DNA of 64,000 nucleotides from Anastatus disparis (GCA_017163975.1 JAFFSR010000363.1:524001-588000); one strand, 5' to 3'. Numbered from the stretch's first letter, positions 36,001-47,852 are shown. Translations and numbers: made by a program. Notes: generated by a model not told the origin, from the sequence alone.

Positions 36001-36540
36001 TATATGATAAGGGTAAAATATAAAGATTTCCAATTCTTTCTTTGTTTTCAAAATTTGTTGAAACATTTGAAGCACTATTTATTACATGATCTAATAAACC
36101 TTGATAATATTCTATACGTAATTGTTTTTGATTATTTCTAAAAAAAATTCATTCTATTACTTTAAACCATCGCATATGCATGTATAATGTATTGTTGTGT
36201 TAATCTTCCACAATATAAAATAGGGTTGAAATTTTTTAAATTTGGTCTCCAATGGATTCTATATAAATAATATTGTAGTATTGTAAGACAATCATTATTT
36301 TCAATATTTTCATTTTTTTATATCCTATACTCCAACCTAAATCACCTGCTGGAAACATTAAAGGAAAAACCATTGGATCCACGTGATGAGATATTTTATT
36401 CAATAAGTATGAGTAATTTCATCTTCAGAAGATAATTTCGGATATACACAAACATCATAATTATCTAGAATTCCCGAATTAGATACTATGATAAAACCAC
36501 ATTCCGAATTTAGTGGCTTATTATAACAATGTTGTTTCAT
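33020..36540 (-). pseudogene. Helitron Rep-helicase, decayed but nearly complete
   Basis: Reading on the minus strand, pieces appear in Helitron order. About 36510-36330: N-terminal text ending HHVDPMVFPLMFPAGDLGWS. About 36020-35900: GSPRYMQQYYQDAMAI and KPDLFITMTCN. 35887-35138: the Rep domain with HUH motif GLPHAHII (near 35705) and the two-Tyr region EYIYDYIYED. About 35005-34811: TAWFKLNKKDDFAKK and IGRLNVVSPKD. 34668-34459: LPVQLRKLFA. 34391-34300: Walker A FFIDGPGGSGKTFLYKTLM. Then IIWDEASMIPKKAL (Walker B, near 34060), LPSQELNLKINA (near 33480), and HGQLYVALSRSKNP (near 33140). The protein would nick DNA and unwind it for rolling-circle transposition. At least six frame changes or stops disable it. 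Catalytic motifs are well kept, so decay looks fairly recent. Confidence 0.85.
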
Positions 36541-36589
36541 AAGTATAAAATTAAAAAATTTTTTTCGTAATGGTTTATAATGATCATAA

Positions 36590-37124
36590 ATAGTGTATTA
36601 GGGGCATGAAGGGTTATGAAGGGTGACTCGTGGAGCGAGGGGGTGACTTGTGGAGCGAGGGGGTGACTTGTGAACCGAGGGGTGACTTGGGTAGTAGAGG
36701 GGTAACTGGGATAGAGAGGGGAATCTGTTTTTTTTTTTTTTAAAGACATTTCAAGAGACATTTTTACGTTATTTTAAGGGGTGACTTTTGATTTTTTGAG
36801 GAGGAGAAAAAAAAATGAGGAGTAGTAGTGATGGGGTAGTAGTGGGAATGGTGATAGTAGTGGTATAGAGAATGAGTAACAACTACATTGGTAAAATAAG
36901 GTAAATTTAGCTAAATTATCTGAGGGGGGGTGAGTGACGTACGAGAGGTAGCAAGAAGAGTGACTTGGGTAGTAGAGGGGTGTCTTTTTTTTTCAAAAAG
37001 ATCATTTCTCGACAGATTTTTACGTTATTTTGAGGGGTGAATTGTGATGTTTCAAGCATACTAAAGAGGGGAAGGAATAATGAGGGGTAGGAGAGGAGGT
37101 TTTTTTTATATAACTATATAATAT

Positions 37125-37125
<1 letters not shown>
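36590..37125. repeat. G-rich minisatellite-like array
   Basis: Degenerate units of GAGGGGGTGACTTGTGGAGC at 36630-36690, then related GTGACTTGGGTAGTAGAGGGG at about 36683 and 36961, with TTTTTACGTTATTTTAAGGGG near 36761 and 37018. Similar blocks lie at 48155-48365 (C-rich) and 57970-58400. Runs of four or more G could form quadruplexes. The 74-codon minus ORF here is repeat-derived. Confidence 0.55.

Positions 37126-37127
<2 letters not shown>

Positions 37128-37172
<45 letters not shown>
37128..37172. repeat. (AT)n microsatellite
   Basis: Uninterrupted AT dinucleotides, bordering a dispersed repeat on its right. Confidence 0.9.
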
Positions 37173-37174
<2 letters not shown>

Positions 37175-37345
37175 CATTTCACACAAACTGGAAGAGCAAA
37201 AAAATAAAAATCGCTGAAACTCTAAGAATATATTCTGTTTGTTACCCAAAATGTGTAAAAAAATTTTCAAAGATTTAGATTAGAAGAATCAAGGGCCATA
37301 GATCCTTAAAATTTGGAAATTTTTCAAAATTTTTGGAAAAGTACC
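37173..37345 (-). repeat. Dispersed repeat abutting an AT tract (copy 1)
   Basis: The reverse complement matches 60836-61015 and, less well, 47990-48120. Shared text includes TTTTGGGTAACAAACA and, at the edge, ATGTCCCATATATA or a variant next to an (AT)n run. Class unknown. Confidence 0.55.
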
Positions 37346-37440
37346 AACTTTATGATTTTTTTAAGTTTAAACGACCAAAGTAAAGAAAAATATATTTTCA
37401 TAGATGGACCAGGTGGAAGTAGAAAAAGTTATTTACTTAA

Positions 37441-40014
37441 GAGGACGCTGTATCCCTCTATCCTTTTCTAATTGAAAAATGTAAGTTTTTCGAAAATCTA
37501 GTGATTATTGATAGAAATTCAGACTTGTCCGCTACTTGTTTAGTAAAAAGCCATATTTTCTCTGATGAGGACCAATTAATTTTGTTATTTTTTTTTCATG
37601 TGAAGTTTGACATACTTAAAAAATCCTAAGTTAGGCTAGAGAATACGTTATTTAAGTATGTCAAACTTTACTTAAGAAAAAAGCAGCAAAAAAAGCAGAA
37701 AAAAGCAAGCAAAATTAATTCGAGGGGTTTCTCACTAAAATACTCATAGAAAAACTCTTCCGTACTCTCAAGCATTCTTTAGTTCTCATGCGTACTCTCC
37801 AATACTCTTTTGGTGAATGCTTTAGGTAAATGAATACGAAAAAGTTTGAAAAAGATTTAGTGAGTATGCAAGAGTAAGAATGAGTATTTGTAGAATACGA
37901 ATGAATATTGAAAAATATGCAAGAGTACCAATGATTATTCAAGAGTACGCAAGAGTACAAATAAAATTTTAGTAATATTGATTTTATTATTTTATTGATT
38001 TCGATGATAAGTCATTTTATATCATGTTTGATAAATAGAACAGATCGTAATAGATCTTATTTATATAACGCTGAATTCTGAGTCTTTATCTAACAACCCA
38101 TCTCTTTATCAATATTAGTTAAGTTTACGTAAAAATTATTAATTATAACAAAGTTATAATTAAAAAAAAATTTATATAATAAGAGAAATATAGTTTTTTA
38201 AAAAAATGTACCTATAAAACGATTGTTGATGTACTTATATCAATTTATGAAATTTTCATAGGTAAAACCTTTTCCGACTTTTTCTCAACAGGGGACAATT
38301 AAATTTTTCGTCAACTTTATGAAATATTATAATACTTTAATCTAGTGAGGACAAATAACTGGTTTTTATAATATTTTTGTAAAATAGTAATTCTAAAGGT
38401 TATATTTTTTCATTTTGTCAATATTTTATTTTTCTCAACTGTTTTAATTCAACTTTATCCCTTGCATAGATCAACTTTTAAATCCATTTTTCACTAGTAA
38501 TTAACTTTTGGTAATAAGAATATTTTTTGTTGGGAATGACATGTAATATACAACTTATTTTTTGCCAAACATTATTTTTAATAGTTAAATTTCTGATTTT
38601 ATTTTCTGAAAAGTATTTATTTTTAAATAAAATAAATCGCAACATTTTTTGTTTAAAATTTCACGTAAAACATACCTATATTTAGAAATAGTTAAATTTA
38701 AGCTACGAATAGTTAATAGATTTTGCCACCGTGCATAAGAAAAAGTTATTTATTATGCTATTATGTTTGGTATAAGCAATATTAAATACCTTATCAAAAT
38801 TTAAAAAAAAATCTTATCGTGTTCAACCGGTAATACGTCGGTAAATAATTATATAAAATAAATAAATAGTGAAAACTATAAAAATTGTAATCATAAAAGA
38901 TATGTGTTTTTATTGGACCAAACTACTTTATTAAATATATAAAAATGCATTTTTATATATCTGTGTATTTTATAATTTAAAAATAGCCCTAATAGAAATT
39001 TTGCTAACTAAAATGGCCGATTCATCAATTATTTTTTATTTAGTTTGATATTTACAATGTAGAAAATTAATTATTACTATTATTTTAATTATTTTAGAAT
39101 ATTACATAAAATATGTGTATGAAATGTAACCAGTAACATACAAAATATTAATTACATAATATTAATCTTATAATTTAAATTTCCTTTTTATTCACTATAT
39201 TTTAAGCGAATCAATAGCTGGATTTATTTTATCAAAAATTGATGTAATAATCACTTATTTTGAGTAAAAATTTTTTATAATAACATTCAATTTTAAAATA
39301 ATTGAAATGTTACTTAAAATAATTTCTTACCTTATTTCACAATTTAATAATTAATTATTATTAATTAATTATTGATTGATTATTATCAACCTATTGACTC
39401 ATTAACCGATCACGTTATCGATAGATTTATATATCCACCCATCAACCCATTGATTTATCAACCCATCTACCGATTAATTCATAAATATAACAACCCAAAA
39501 TAACATAGATTTATATTCAACTCAACTGAAAAAAGAACTTGAAACATCGATTTTTAAATGAATATTCTATCTACAATTTCCGTACTCCTTAATCTTTCGA
39601 ATATTCAATAATTTTTTTGAATACTCATTGTATTCTTCGCACGCTCTTTAATTATTTTGAATATTCATCTTACTCTTTGCATATTCTCTAATTTTTCAAA
39701 TACTCAACTTACTCTTTGCATACTCTTTGATTTTTTCGAATACTCCTCCTACTCTTCGCATACTCTGATCAATTTTTAAACTCCAATACTCTTATAAAAC
39801 TCTTGCGTACTCACAATACTCTTACAAAACTCTTACCACTTTTTGCAAGAGTATTTTAGTGAAAAGCCCCTCGAATTAATTGGTCCTCATGAGAGAAAAT
39901 ATTCATTTTTACTAATCCAGTAGCGGACAAGTCTTAATTTCTATCAATAATCACTAGATTTTCCAAAAAATTACATTTTTCAATGAGAAAAGGATAGAGA
40001 GATGCAGCGTCCCC
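37441..40014. mobile_element. TTAA foldback (family M3) carrying a nested element
   Basis: Flanked by TTAA at 37437-37440 and 40015-40018. Ends GAGGACGCTGTATCC and AGATGCAGCGTCCCC. The arms share features with family M2, such as ATCCTTTTCTAAT. Its own length is about 410 bp; the rest is an inserted 2.15 kb element (37721-39873). Confidence 0.8.
37721..39873. mobile_element. hAT-like non-autonomous element with subterminal repeats
   Basis: Ends CGAGGGGTTTCTCACTAAAA and TTTTAGTGAAAAGCCCCTCG, flanked by the 8 bp AATTAATT at 37713-37720 and 39874-39881. An 8 bp duplication suits hAT elements. Subterminal zones repeat GCATACTC-like words, for example near 39676, 39717 and 39757, and on the left near 37790. 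No transposase is encoded. Confidence 0.65.
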
Positions 40015-40132
40015 TTAACGTTTTAATAGTTCATTTTAAATATCATACTATACATTATTTATGTGTAGCTTGGACAGCTATATTCATTAGTCAATGGAAA
40101 AACCGTGCATACAACATTTAAACTACCGTTAA

Positions 40133-40376
40133 GAGGCCGCTGGAGTAGATTAATTAATTAATAATGAAATTAATTTTGATGCTTCTTTTTCAAAAAAAGT
40201 TTGACATACTTACAAAATCATGAGTGAGGCTAGAGAATTAATTTGTTCTTAGTAGAAAAAATATTGTTTTTTACTGTACGAGTTGCGGACAACTATTGAT
40301 TTCTAGTAATAACAACTAGTTTTTCCAAAAACCTACAATTTTTTATTAAAGAAGAATAGAGAGATACAACGTCCTC
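40133..40376. mobile_element. TTAA MITE related to M3, in the helicase fragment
   Basis: Flanked by TTAA at 40129-40132 and 40377-40380. Ends GAGGCCGCTGGAGTAG and GAGATACAACGTCCTC. It shares TTTGACATACTTA with the larger M3 copy. Removal joins the codons CCG TTA AAT ATA, giving PLNI. Confidence 0.75.
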
Positions 40377-40533
40377 TTAAATATAATAGATCGTGCAACT
40401 TTTAATGTAAAGCCTAATTCTGCAGAAAGCAAACAAAGGGAACACAAATAATTATTTGGGATAAAATATCCATGGCTTCAAAATTTGCTTTTGAAGCAGT
40501 TGATCGTCTTTTTTAAGATTTATGCGATGTTAA

Positions 40534-40738
40534 GGCGACTACGGAAGTTCGGTTTAATTTCATTTTGTAGTTTACAAATTGCTCATTCAGTTACTAAAAT
40601 TTTTTGGATTTTTTAATTTTCCACCATCTATTATGATTCGTAGAATAGTGGAAAATTAAAAAATCTGAAAAATTTTACATATTGAAAGAGTGATTTGTAA
40701 ACTCAAAAATAAAACCTAACCTAAAATCCGAAGTCGCC
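40534..40738. mobile_element. TTAA MITE with GGCGACT ends, in the helicase fragment
   Basis: Flanked by TTAA at 40530-40533 and 40739-40742. Ends GGCGACTACGGAAGTTC and AATCCGAAGTCGCC; the two arms pair around 40630. Removal joins GAT GTT AAC CAA (DVNQ), the helicase reading. Confidence 0.8.
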
Positions 40739-40859
40739 TTAACCAACCTTTTGGTGGTAAACTGTAATTTCAGGAGATTTCAGGCAAACATTACCAATTG
40801 TACGACGTGGAAGCCGTATAAACATTATTGAAAATAAAGTTTAATTAAGTTTATGATGG

Positions 40860-42720
40860 CAGAATTTAGAGCTCAAAATATAGAGTCAAAGTAAATATAA
40901 AAACCCAAAAAATATTGGGCTCAGAAAAATATAGAGCCAAGAATACACAAGAATAAAATAAAATAAGATATAAAGAAATATTGGGCCAAAAAAATATAGA
41001 GCTCAAGAAAATATAAGAATCAAAAAAATATAGAGCTCAAGTGAAATAAGAATAAAAAAATATTAGGATAAAAAACATATAAGAATCAGACAAATATTGG
41101 GCCCAAAAAATATAAAGACCAAGAAAATATAATAGTTATAAAAAATATTGCGCCAAAAAAAATATAAAATTAAAAAAATGAAAACCCAAAAAAAGTTAAA
41201 AAACAATAAGGCCCAGAAAAATAAATGGCCCAAAAAAATTAGAGAACCAACAAAATGAGGCCCAAAGAAAATAGGACTCAAAAAAAAGTAGGTCTAAAAA
41301 ATATAAGGCCTAGAGAAAAAATATAGGACCAAAAAAGATATAGAAGCCAAGAAATAAGAGGCCGAAAATAATGAGGCTTAGAAAAAATAAAACTCAAAAA
41401 AATGTAGAGCCTAAAAAATATAAGGCCCAGAAAAAATAGAGCTAAATAAAATATAGGACCAAAAAAAATTACAGAACCCATAAAAATATAAATTTAAAAA
41501 AAACATAGAGCCAGAGAATATATAAGAATCGAGAAAATATTTAACCCAAAAAAATTAGAACCCAAGACAATATAAGGCCCAAAGAAAATAGCACTCAAAT
41601 AAAAGTAGGGCCCGAAAAGTATAAGACCCAGGAAAATATAGAACTAAATAAAATATAGGACCCAAAAAAATCATAGAATCCAAGAAAATATAGATTTAAA
41701 AAAAATAGAAGAATCGAAAAAATATTGGGCCCAAAAAAATATAGAGCCCGAGAAAATGTAAGGTCTGAAAAGAATATGAAGCCCAATAAAAATTGGACTC
41801 CAAAAAATGTAGGGGCTGAAAAATATAAGGCCTAGGAAAATAGAACTAAATAAAATATAGTACCCAAAATAATTATAAAACCCAAGAAAATATTAATTCC
41901 GAGAAAAAATTGGGTCTAAAAAATATTGGTCCTAAAAAAATATAGAGCTCGATAATATATAAGAATCGAAAAAATATTGGGCCCATGAAATATAGAGCCC
42001 AAGAAAATATAAAGTCAAAAAAAAATATGGGGCCTAAAAAAACATAAGACCCAAAAAATATAGAGCCAGAAAAACTACAGAGACCAAAAAAATATTGGGC
42101 CCAGAAAAATATTGGGCCCAAAAAAATATAGGGCGCAAGAAAATATAAGGCTAAAAAAAATAGAGCTAAACAAAATATAGTACCCAAAAAATTATAAGAC
42201 CCAAGAAAATATTAATTTCAAAAAAATATTGGGCCTAAAAAAATATTGGTCCTAAAAAATATAGAGCCCAATAATATTTAAGAATCGAAAAAATATTAGG
42301 CCCAAAAAATATAGAGCCCAAGAAAATAGAAATTAAAAAAAAATACAGGACCCAAAAAATATAAGACCCAAAAAATATAGAGACTAAAAAAATATTGGGC
42401 CCAGAAAAATATTGGTCCCAAAAAATATAAGGCCCAGAAAAATATAGAGCTAAATAAAATATAACACCCAAAAAAATTATAGAACCCAAGAAAATATAAA
42501 TTTAAAAAAAATATTGGGCCCAAAAAATATAGGGCGCGAAAAAATATAAGGCCCAAAAAAATATAAAGCCCAAAAAAATATAGAGACCAAAAAAATATTG
42601 GACCCAAAAAAATATAAAACCCAAGAAAATGCAAGGCCCAAAAAAATATAAGACCCAAAAAAATATGACCCAAAAAGATGCTTATGACTAATGAGGACTA
42701 ATTATATAGGGCCCAATAAA
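40860..42720. repeat. Minisatellite of about 50 bp units rich in GGGCCC
   Basis: Repeated variants of ATATAGAGCCCAAGAAAATA followed by TAAGAATCAAAAAAATATTGGGCCCAAAA over about 1.85 kb. Units differ by substitutions and small indels. The reverse complement of this array occurs at 63175-64000. Minus-strand ORFs of 63-125 codons here (rich in Phe, Leu, Gly-Pro) exist only because the unit lacks stops in that frame. Confidence 0.85.
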
Positions 42721-42775
42721 AAATTACTACTCTTATTACCAAAAGAATAGACACATTTAACAAATGCGGAGAACT

Positions 42776-42873
42776 AGATTACCGGAGAACTGGAGAACTG
42801 GAGAACCGGAGAACCGGAGAAACGGAGAAAAAAGTGGTTTCACTTTAATATAATATAGGATAGGATAGGATAG
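42776..42873. repeat. Short tandem repeats at the minisatellite edge
   Basis: GGAGAACTG / GGAGAACCG nonamers (42782-42830) followed by ATAGG pentamers (42855-42873). The same pair, inverted, borders the other array at about 63010-63085. Confidence 0.8.
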
Positions 42874-42875
42874 AA

Positions 42876-43208
42876 GGATTATTATTCGTTGCGTATTTTG
42901 TTATTTTCATAATTTCCGGTCATTCTCCCTTTTAAATATTTATAATTTATACGATTTTACTTTGAAAAAAATAGCATTTTGATGCAGAAGAAAGATTTCA
43001 TCTTGAAAGTAGTTTAATTGTATAAATTTTAATTATTAATGATGGCTTGTTGTGGATTTTGTTAATTTCATAATTTCCGGTCATTTTCTCTTTTCAAAGA
43101 TTTGAATTGATTACGGTAAATAATAGCACTCTATGGAAAAATAAAATTTTATTTTAATTGTATAAATTAATTTCGATTATTGTAGTCTTATTGTATTACC
43201 TGTCCGTA
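42876..43208. repeat. Dispersed repeat, copy 2 (see 12413-12745)
   Basis: Begins ATTATTCGTTGCGTATTTTG and ends TGTATTACCTGTCCGTAC, closely matching copy 1. Sequence diverges on both sides. Confidence 0.7.
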
Positions 43209-43448
43209 CTTGTTTTTTTCGACTGTTTTTAAATGAAACTTTTGTAAAAATATTTATCTCTTAAATATTTATAATTTAAACGATTTTATTTTGATTCTCC
43301 TAGATTTCCTCCTCCACCTTGGGGGTGGTGGTGGGGTGGTCCAGTACCTGCGTTGCCTCCCTACTTCCTTTTGTAAGGAAAGAATCTCTGTAATTGGTAT
43401 AACTCATTATTATTCTATCAAATATATTCTGAAAAAGAAAATACTTAA

Positions 43449-43820
43449 GAGGAGGTCACGTATCTCTGTCCTTTTCTAATCAAAAAATTTTTTACAGATA
43501 CTAATAACTTTAGCAAAAATAGAAAGAAAGCCGCATCTCGTATCAAAAAAAGTAATATTTTCTCTGATAAGAAAGAATTAATGTTATTGCTTCGAGAAAC
43601 CTTGAAAAATTTAAATCATAGAGGTTAGGGTGGACAATTTGGTTTTTCAAAGTTTTCTTGAGAATGAAGTAATAAAATTAATTTTTTCTTATCAAAGGAA
43701 ATTATGCTTTTTTTGATACAAGAAGCAACTTTCTCTTTATTTTTTGCGTAAGTTATTAGTTATTTGTAAAAAAAAAATCATTTCTTTGATTAGAAAAGAA
43801 CAGAGATACGTGACCTTCTC
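43449..43820. mobile_element. TTAA MITE, family M2 (copy 2)
   Basis: Flanked by TTAA at 43445-43448 and 43821-43824, with ends GAGGAGGTCACGTATCTC and AGATACGTGACCTTCTC. Centre near 43630. Confidence 0.85.
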
Positions 43821-43824
43821 TTAA

Positions 43825-44435
43825 CAATTCTTTAAGTAGAAATAGTTCATGGTTTTAACTTACACTCGCATAGCGCAGTTTTTCTATAATGCTTTTATTC
43901 TATGGAATAAAAACAAATTTAGCTAGTCTATCTAAAAATTCAAATAGTATATAGTTGGATTATTTTTACGAGAAAAAGACGAAAGAGGAGATATATTAAA
44001 AAAGAAATCTCGTTATCAATTATATTCTAAAACAACTTTTTTCATATGCAGTATAGATGCAGAGTAATTCACTGTATCACATACTGCATGTATGTGTATG
44101 CGTTCCGTGATGTTCCGAACGGACTTCCGTATCAACAACTTGTATATTAATATATTATAGTGTTTCCTGCTATGTTTAACATTATAAACGAAGCATTTAG
44201 AGTCAGTGAACTTTGCTGCAGATTTTGACAAAATCATCTATGAAATTTCAGTTTTCTTCAGGTAAAAACAAAATTATTCCATATTATTAAAAAGCTGTTA
44301 AGCTAAAGAGCTTGTTTGTTTTCTTTTTGTAGGTTTCTATTATGTGCTTTCTTGCTGTATAGTATTTTAGATATAGGGTGAGATTTGTAAACATAAAAAT
44401 CATTTTTGACTAATAATATATTTGAGATTTTCAAT
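43825..44435. other. Unclassified AT-rich stretch
   Basis: Slightly less repetitive than its surroundings. A 73-codon minus ORF (44016-44237) shows no family motif. No gene call is supported. Confidence 0.4.
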
Positions 44436-44439
44436 TTAA

Positions 44440-47160
44440 GGGGATGTAAAATGGTCACTACACCTCTACTTATAAATATTCATCATCTTTACATTTTATT
44501 GCTAAATTTTCAATAAAAAAATGCATTAGCTTGTAGTATGTACCATAAAGATTATTCGGTTAAATTTTTAAATAAATTCATTCATAAGTTATTGAGAATT
44601 TTGGGTTCCAAAATTATTTATTAAAATTTTTCAATTTTGTACAGAAATCCGAATATCTAAAAAACTAATGAATAAATTTATTTGAAAATTTATCTAAATA
44701 ATAATCATGGTACATACTACAAGCTAATGCATTTCTTTTATGGAAATTCAGCAATAAAATGGAAAGGAAGCTAATATCTATAAGTTGTGACGTGGTACGC
44801 CACTATAAATGAATAATTGTGATTATTAATTCACTTTCCCCACTCAGCACTATGACACACTACCAACGAAGACTACCGACCCGGGCGCACGTTAAATTAA
44901 TAAGAGAATTAGTTAATTAATGAAATTGTTTTTTTTCTTTACCGGTATTACGAGACGACGACACATGTGTAGCAGACGCGCGCGGCGGCCATTACCAATA
45001 CATCGAGAGCCCCTGTATATAAACGCCAGTGCTGCTATAGCATCCTGTTAAGCGAGAGTCTACGTACTAACACATGTGAACAACCACGCGTGCGCTAGGA
45101 GTCACGGCACCATGAAGAAGACTTAGAAGAGAGAAGAGTGAAACAGCAATAATGAGCAAGAGAGATGGGGAGATCCACATGCTAAGAGAACTAATCTCAA
45201 GTGCTGGCGCGTTGATCTCTCGCGTATTAAGCGAAGAGAGAGAAAGAAGGCAATGAAGAAAGATGGATAGAGAGCATTAGAGAGGGGATCGTCACGATTC
45301 TTTTCTCTTAACTGAACCTCGATACCATGCATATACGTACACGTATGTATGTGTATATGAAAAAAAAATGCTATATGTAGCCTGTGACGACCAATCTACG
45401 CGTAAGAAGATAGAAAAGGACAGCGAATCAAGAGAATAAATTTTTAAAGAAGAGAAAGAATAAAAAGTGGTTTAACTAAAATTGAATTAAGAACTTTAAT
45501 TTTACAGGCATTATGATTTTATAAACGTGTAAATTAGCTGAATTAAATTAAATTAAAGTGCACACAATTTGAGCGTAAATGTGTGCGTGTGTTAAAAAGG
45601 AAGTAAAAGAAGACCAATAAGAGTCATCAAAGAAGAGATGTAGAAGAGTGATTGGAGAAAAGGAAATTAGAGAAAGACACACAATTATGACAAGAACGAA
45701 GAAGAAGAAAGTAGACTTGGAAGCATTCATTCGACTGTCGACCTCGTGCCACATCGGACTCTTTAAATCGCTGCTCTAAATTACAGTTTTTTTTTCTCGT
45801 GTCATCACAACAATCAAGAAAAGGATTCTTTTCGTTTCGTGTGCTGCTGAGGATAGAAAGTATTGGGAAGAAAGCGAGGAGTCCAGAAAGAGACGAATGG
45901 AGACAAAACCTTGACATCGCCGGTAGCGACCAAGAGAAAGAAAGAGAGAAAGATCGAGAGACCGCCGCCATTATCGCCAGCACCAGCCCGTCACAGCTTC
46001 TACATCCTGATTATCGTCGACTGTATCGACCCAGGAGACTGAAAATTTAGCAACGGTGAGTGGGCTGCGCCCAGAAATTTTCGCTCATTTCTTTGTAAGT
46101 CAACGGCTCTCGCCGATTGATTGTAGAGTCAGTGAAGTGGTTTTGCGAAAATTCTTGATAGTGCGCGAAGTGAGTAGTCATAGATTTTCCTTTTTCTGTG
46201 TCGAAATTTCGTTATTTTAAATTTTGTAAATTGTCGTAAATGAATTTAAATTTTCCTGTTAAGCGTAAGAGAAATAGTAGTTATAAATTTCCATTGATTT
46301 ATTAAGTGAAATTTTTTAAATTAACGTGCGTAAAACAAAATTGTCCTTATTGAAAGTTGTAAAGCGTAATAGAATTAAAATTTCTCTTTTTTTGTTGTTA
46401 TAAATTAAAAATTTTGATTAGACCGCGAGTGCCGAAGTGTGTGAGTTACGTGAGCACGTGTTACCAAAATTAAATCTAGACCGGTGAGACGCGTTTTAAA
46501 TTGCCGGTTGGGCGAATAATAATAAATAAAATTTTTCTTTCGTATTTAGTGGAAAATAGAAAATCAAAATTCGTTTCTGGTAACACGTGGCCGCGTATTG
46601 AGCGCCGAGAGTGAGAGAGAGAGAGAGAGACGTGAAGTGAACCAAATGACCACCGGAAGACCGCCATTTTAGGTCATTAAATTTGTGATTTAATGAGATT
46701 ATATAATAAAAATTTTTTTATAATTCTTACATCAATAGAGACTTTAAGTGAATTGAAATTTTTTTTTGATTAGCATAACGATTAATATAAAAATTTTTTT
46801 TTGAGTAAAGTATAATTTTCTTTGTGTGTTACAAATTAAATAAAATCTTTTTTTTTTAAAACTAAGTGAATACAAATTAAAAGTTTTCTGTGTGTTTCCC
46901 CCTCCCATTTCAGACAAGAATTCTGCTCGAATTGAGCCACCTCCCGATCCAAGGCATCTTGAGATTCATGTTCACGGCTAGCTAGTTGGTGGTGTATCTG
47001 GCGCCCCTTTATACAATTAGATTAAAAATTCGATACACCGATTTTGCCTGTGAGAATCGGCTCACTAGTAGATTAATAGATTTGTTTTAAAAATAAGTTA
47101 TTACATTTACCGAAATTCTCGCATCGCAAAGTACAGGTGTAGTGTCCGTTTTACATCTCC
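44440..47160. mobile_element. TTAA MITE, family M1 (copy 3), split by an LTR
   Basis: Left part 44440-44785 starts GGGGATGTAAAATGG after TTAA 44436-44439. Right part 47133-47160 ends CCGTTTTACATCTCC before TTGA 47161-47164 (degraded TTAA). Joining the two across the insert reads TATAAGTACAGGTGTAG, matching TTATGAGTACAGGTGTAG in copy 1. Confidence 0.75.
44786..47128. mobile_element. Probable solo LTR of 2.3 kb in an M1 MITE
   Basis: Begins TGTGACGTGG and ends CTCGCATCGCA, with a 4 bp duplication AAGT (44782-44785 and 47129-47132). TG...CA ends with a 4 bp duplication suit a Ty3/gypsy-type LTR. A TATA box (CTGTATATAAACGCC near 45014) with GC-rich sequence around it suits an LTR promoter on the plus strand. 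Purine-rich leader-like text follows to about 46000. No pol motif or second LTR is seen. The 83-codon plus ORF at 45799 has no family motif. A short non-autonomous retroelement is the alternative. Confidence 0.6.
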
Positions 47161-47164
47161 TTGA

Positions 47165-47735
47165 CGGATGTATAATTTGGAGTTGTTAAATGTCTTCTAG
47201 ATCCTCCCCTCTTTTTGTTTTTTAGTTTGTACAAATTCTACTTATTTTAATTTTAAAATGATTTTTTAAATTTTCAAACTCTTACTTTCTCTCCCCCTTT
47301 ACCTCTGATCCTATTTCTATACTGGTTATATTTTTTGATTCGTCGTGGTTCATATGAAAAAATTAAAAAAATTATATCAAATATAGTGGCATTTTGAGGT
47401 TTTTTTACTCTAGATACTCCAAATTCAATTTTTAAATTATTTATTCAAACCATAATTTGCTTGAATCTGGAGGAGGTTTAACAAGAGCCTATATAATATT
47501 ATTATATTATTTAGATCATTTATTGAAACATAATTAAAATTGATTGTTATTGGAATCAAATTGGAAGAAGAATCTAAATATTTTAATGTATAATAATTAT
47601 AATAATCTTAATTCATTTGAATTTAGGGTACTATTATTAATAGATATTGAATTTTTTCACCTCGTTATTATTTTTAGAACCTTTATTTGATCAAAGCTAT
47701 ATTCAGAAAACAAGGTATCTACAGACAATATTATT
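47165..47735. other. AT-rich stretch, no gene seen
   Basis: No recognisable coding, repeat end or RNA feature. A short ORF starting near 47647 runs into the next repeat. Confidence 0.4.
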
Positions 47736-47736
47736 T

Positions 47737-47852
47737 TTTGACCCTCCGAGCGCGAAATACGTATTTTTGACTCACTTTTGCGAGCGCGAAATAGTACATT
47801 CTGGCTCGTTTTTTCGCGGGCGCGAAATATATTCTGGCCTGCCTAAATTTTT
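47737..47852. repeat. GC-rich dispersed repeat, copy 1 (second near 62055-62220)
   Basis: TTTTTTGACCCTCCGAGCGC, followed by the CGAAATACGTATTTT and TTTTTCGCGGGC words, is shared with 62055-62110. It stands out by GC content from AT-rich flanks. Class unknown. Confidence 0.55.

Larger units (their letters stand above)
37370..40850 (+). pseudogene. Second Helitron helicase fragment, cut by three TTAA insertions
   Basis: Four exon-like pieces join in Helitron helicase order. 37370-37440: KYIFIDGPGGSRKSYLL, a Walker A motif with Gly changed to Arg. 40019-40130: NVLIVHF, CVAWTAI, then VNGKTVHTTFKLPL in a shifted frame. 40381-40531: NIIDRATFNVKPNSAES, then IIWDKISMASKFAFEAVDRL (Walker B with WDE changed to WDK). 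40743-40850: NQPFGGKL and VISGDFRQTLPIVRRGSR. The gaps are MITEs whose removal with one TTAA restores the adjoining codons. Small indels and stops show it was also decaying by point mutation. It lies opposite in strand to the Helitron at 33-36.5 kb. Confidence 0.8.

Noticed and set aside
35953..36141. Plus-strand ORF of 62 codons, and 34996-35325 ORF of 109 codons
   Set aside because: Antisense to the Helitron Rep domain, whose motifs are clear on the minus strand.
41063..42673. Minus-strand ORFs up to 125 codons rich in Phe, Leu, Gly-Pro, resembling membrane proteins
   Set aside because: They are translations of the GGGCCC minisatellite unit, which lacks stops in these frames. Plus-strand counterparts in the inverted array at 63177-63878 are the same artefact.
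45627..46050. ORFs of 118 (minus) and 83 (plus) codons
   Set aside because: They overlap each other in the purine-rich leader-like part of the solo LTR; no domain or splice support.
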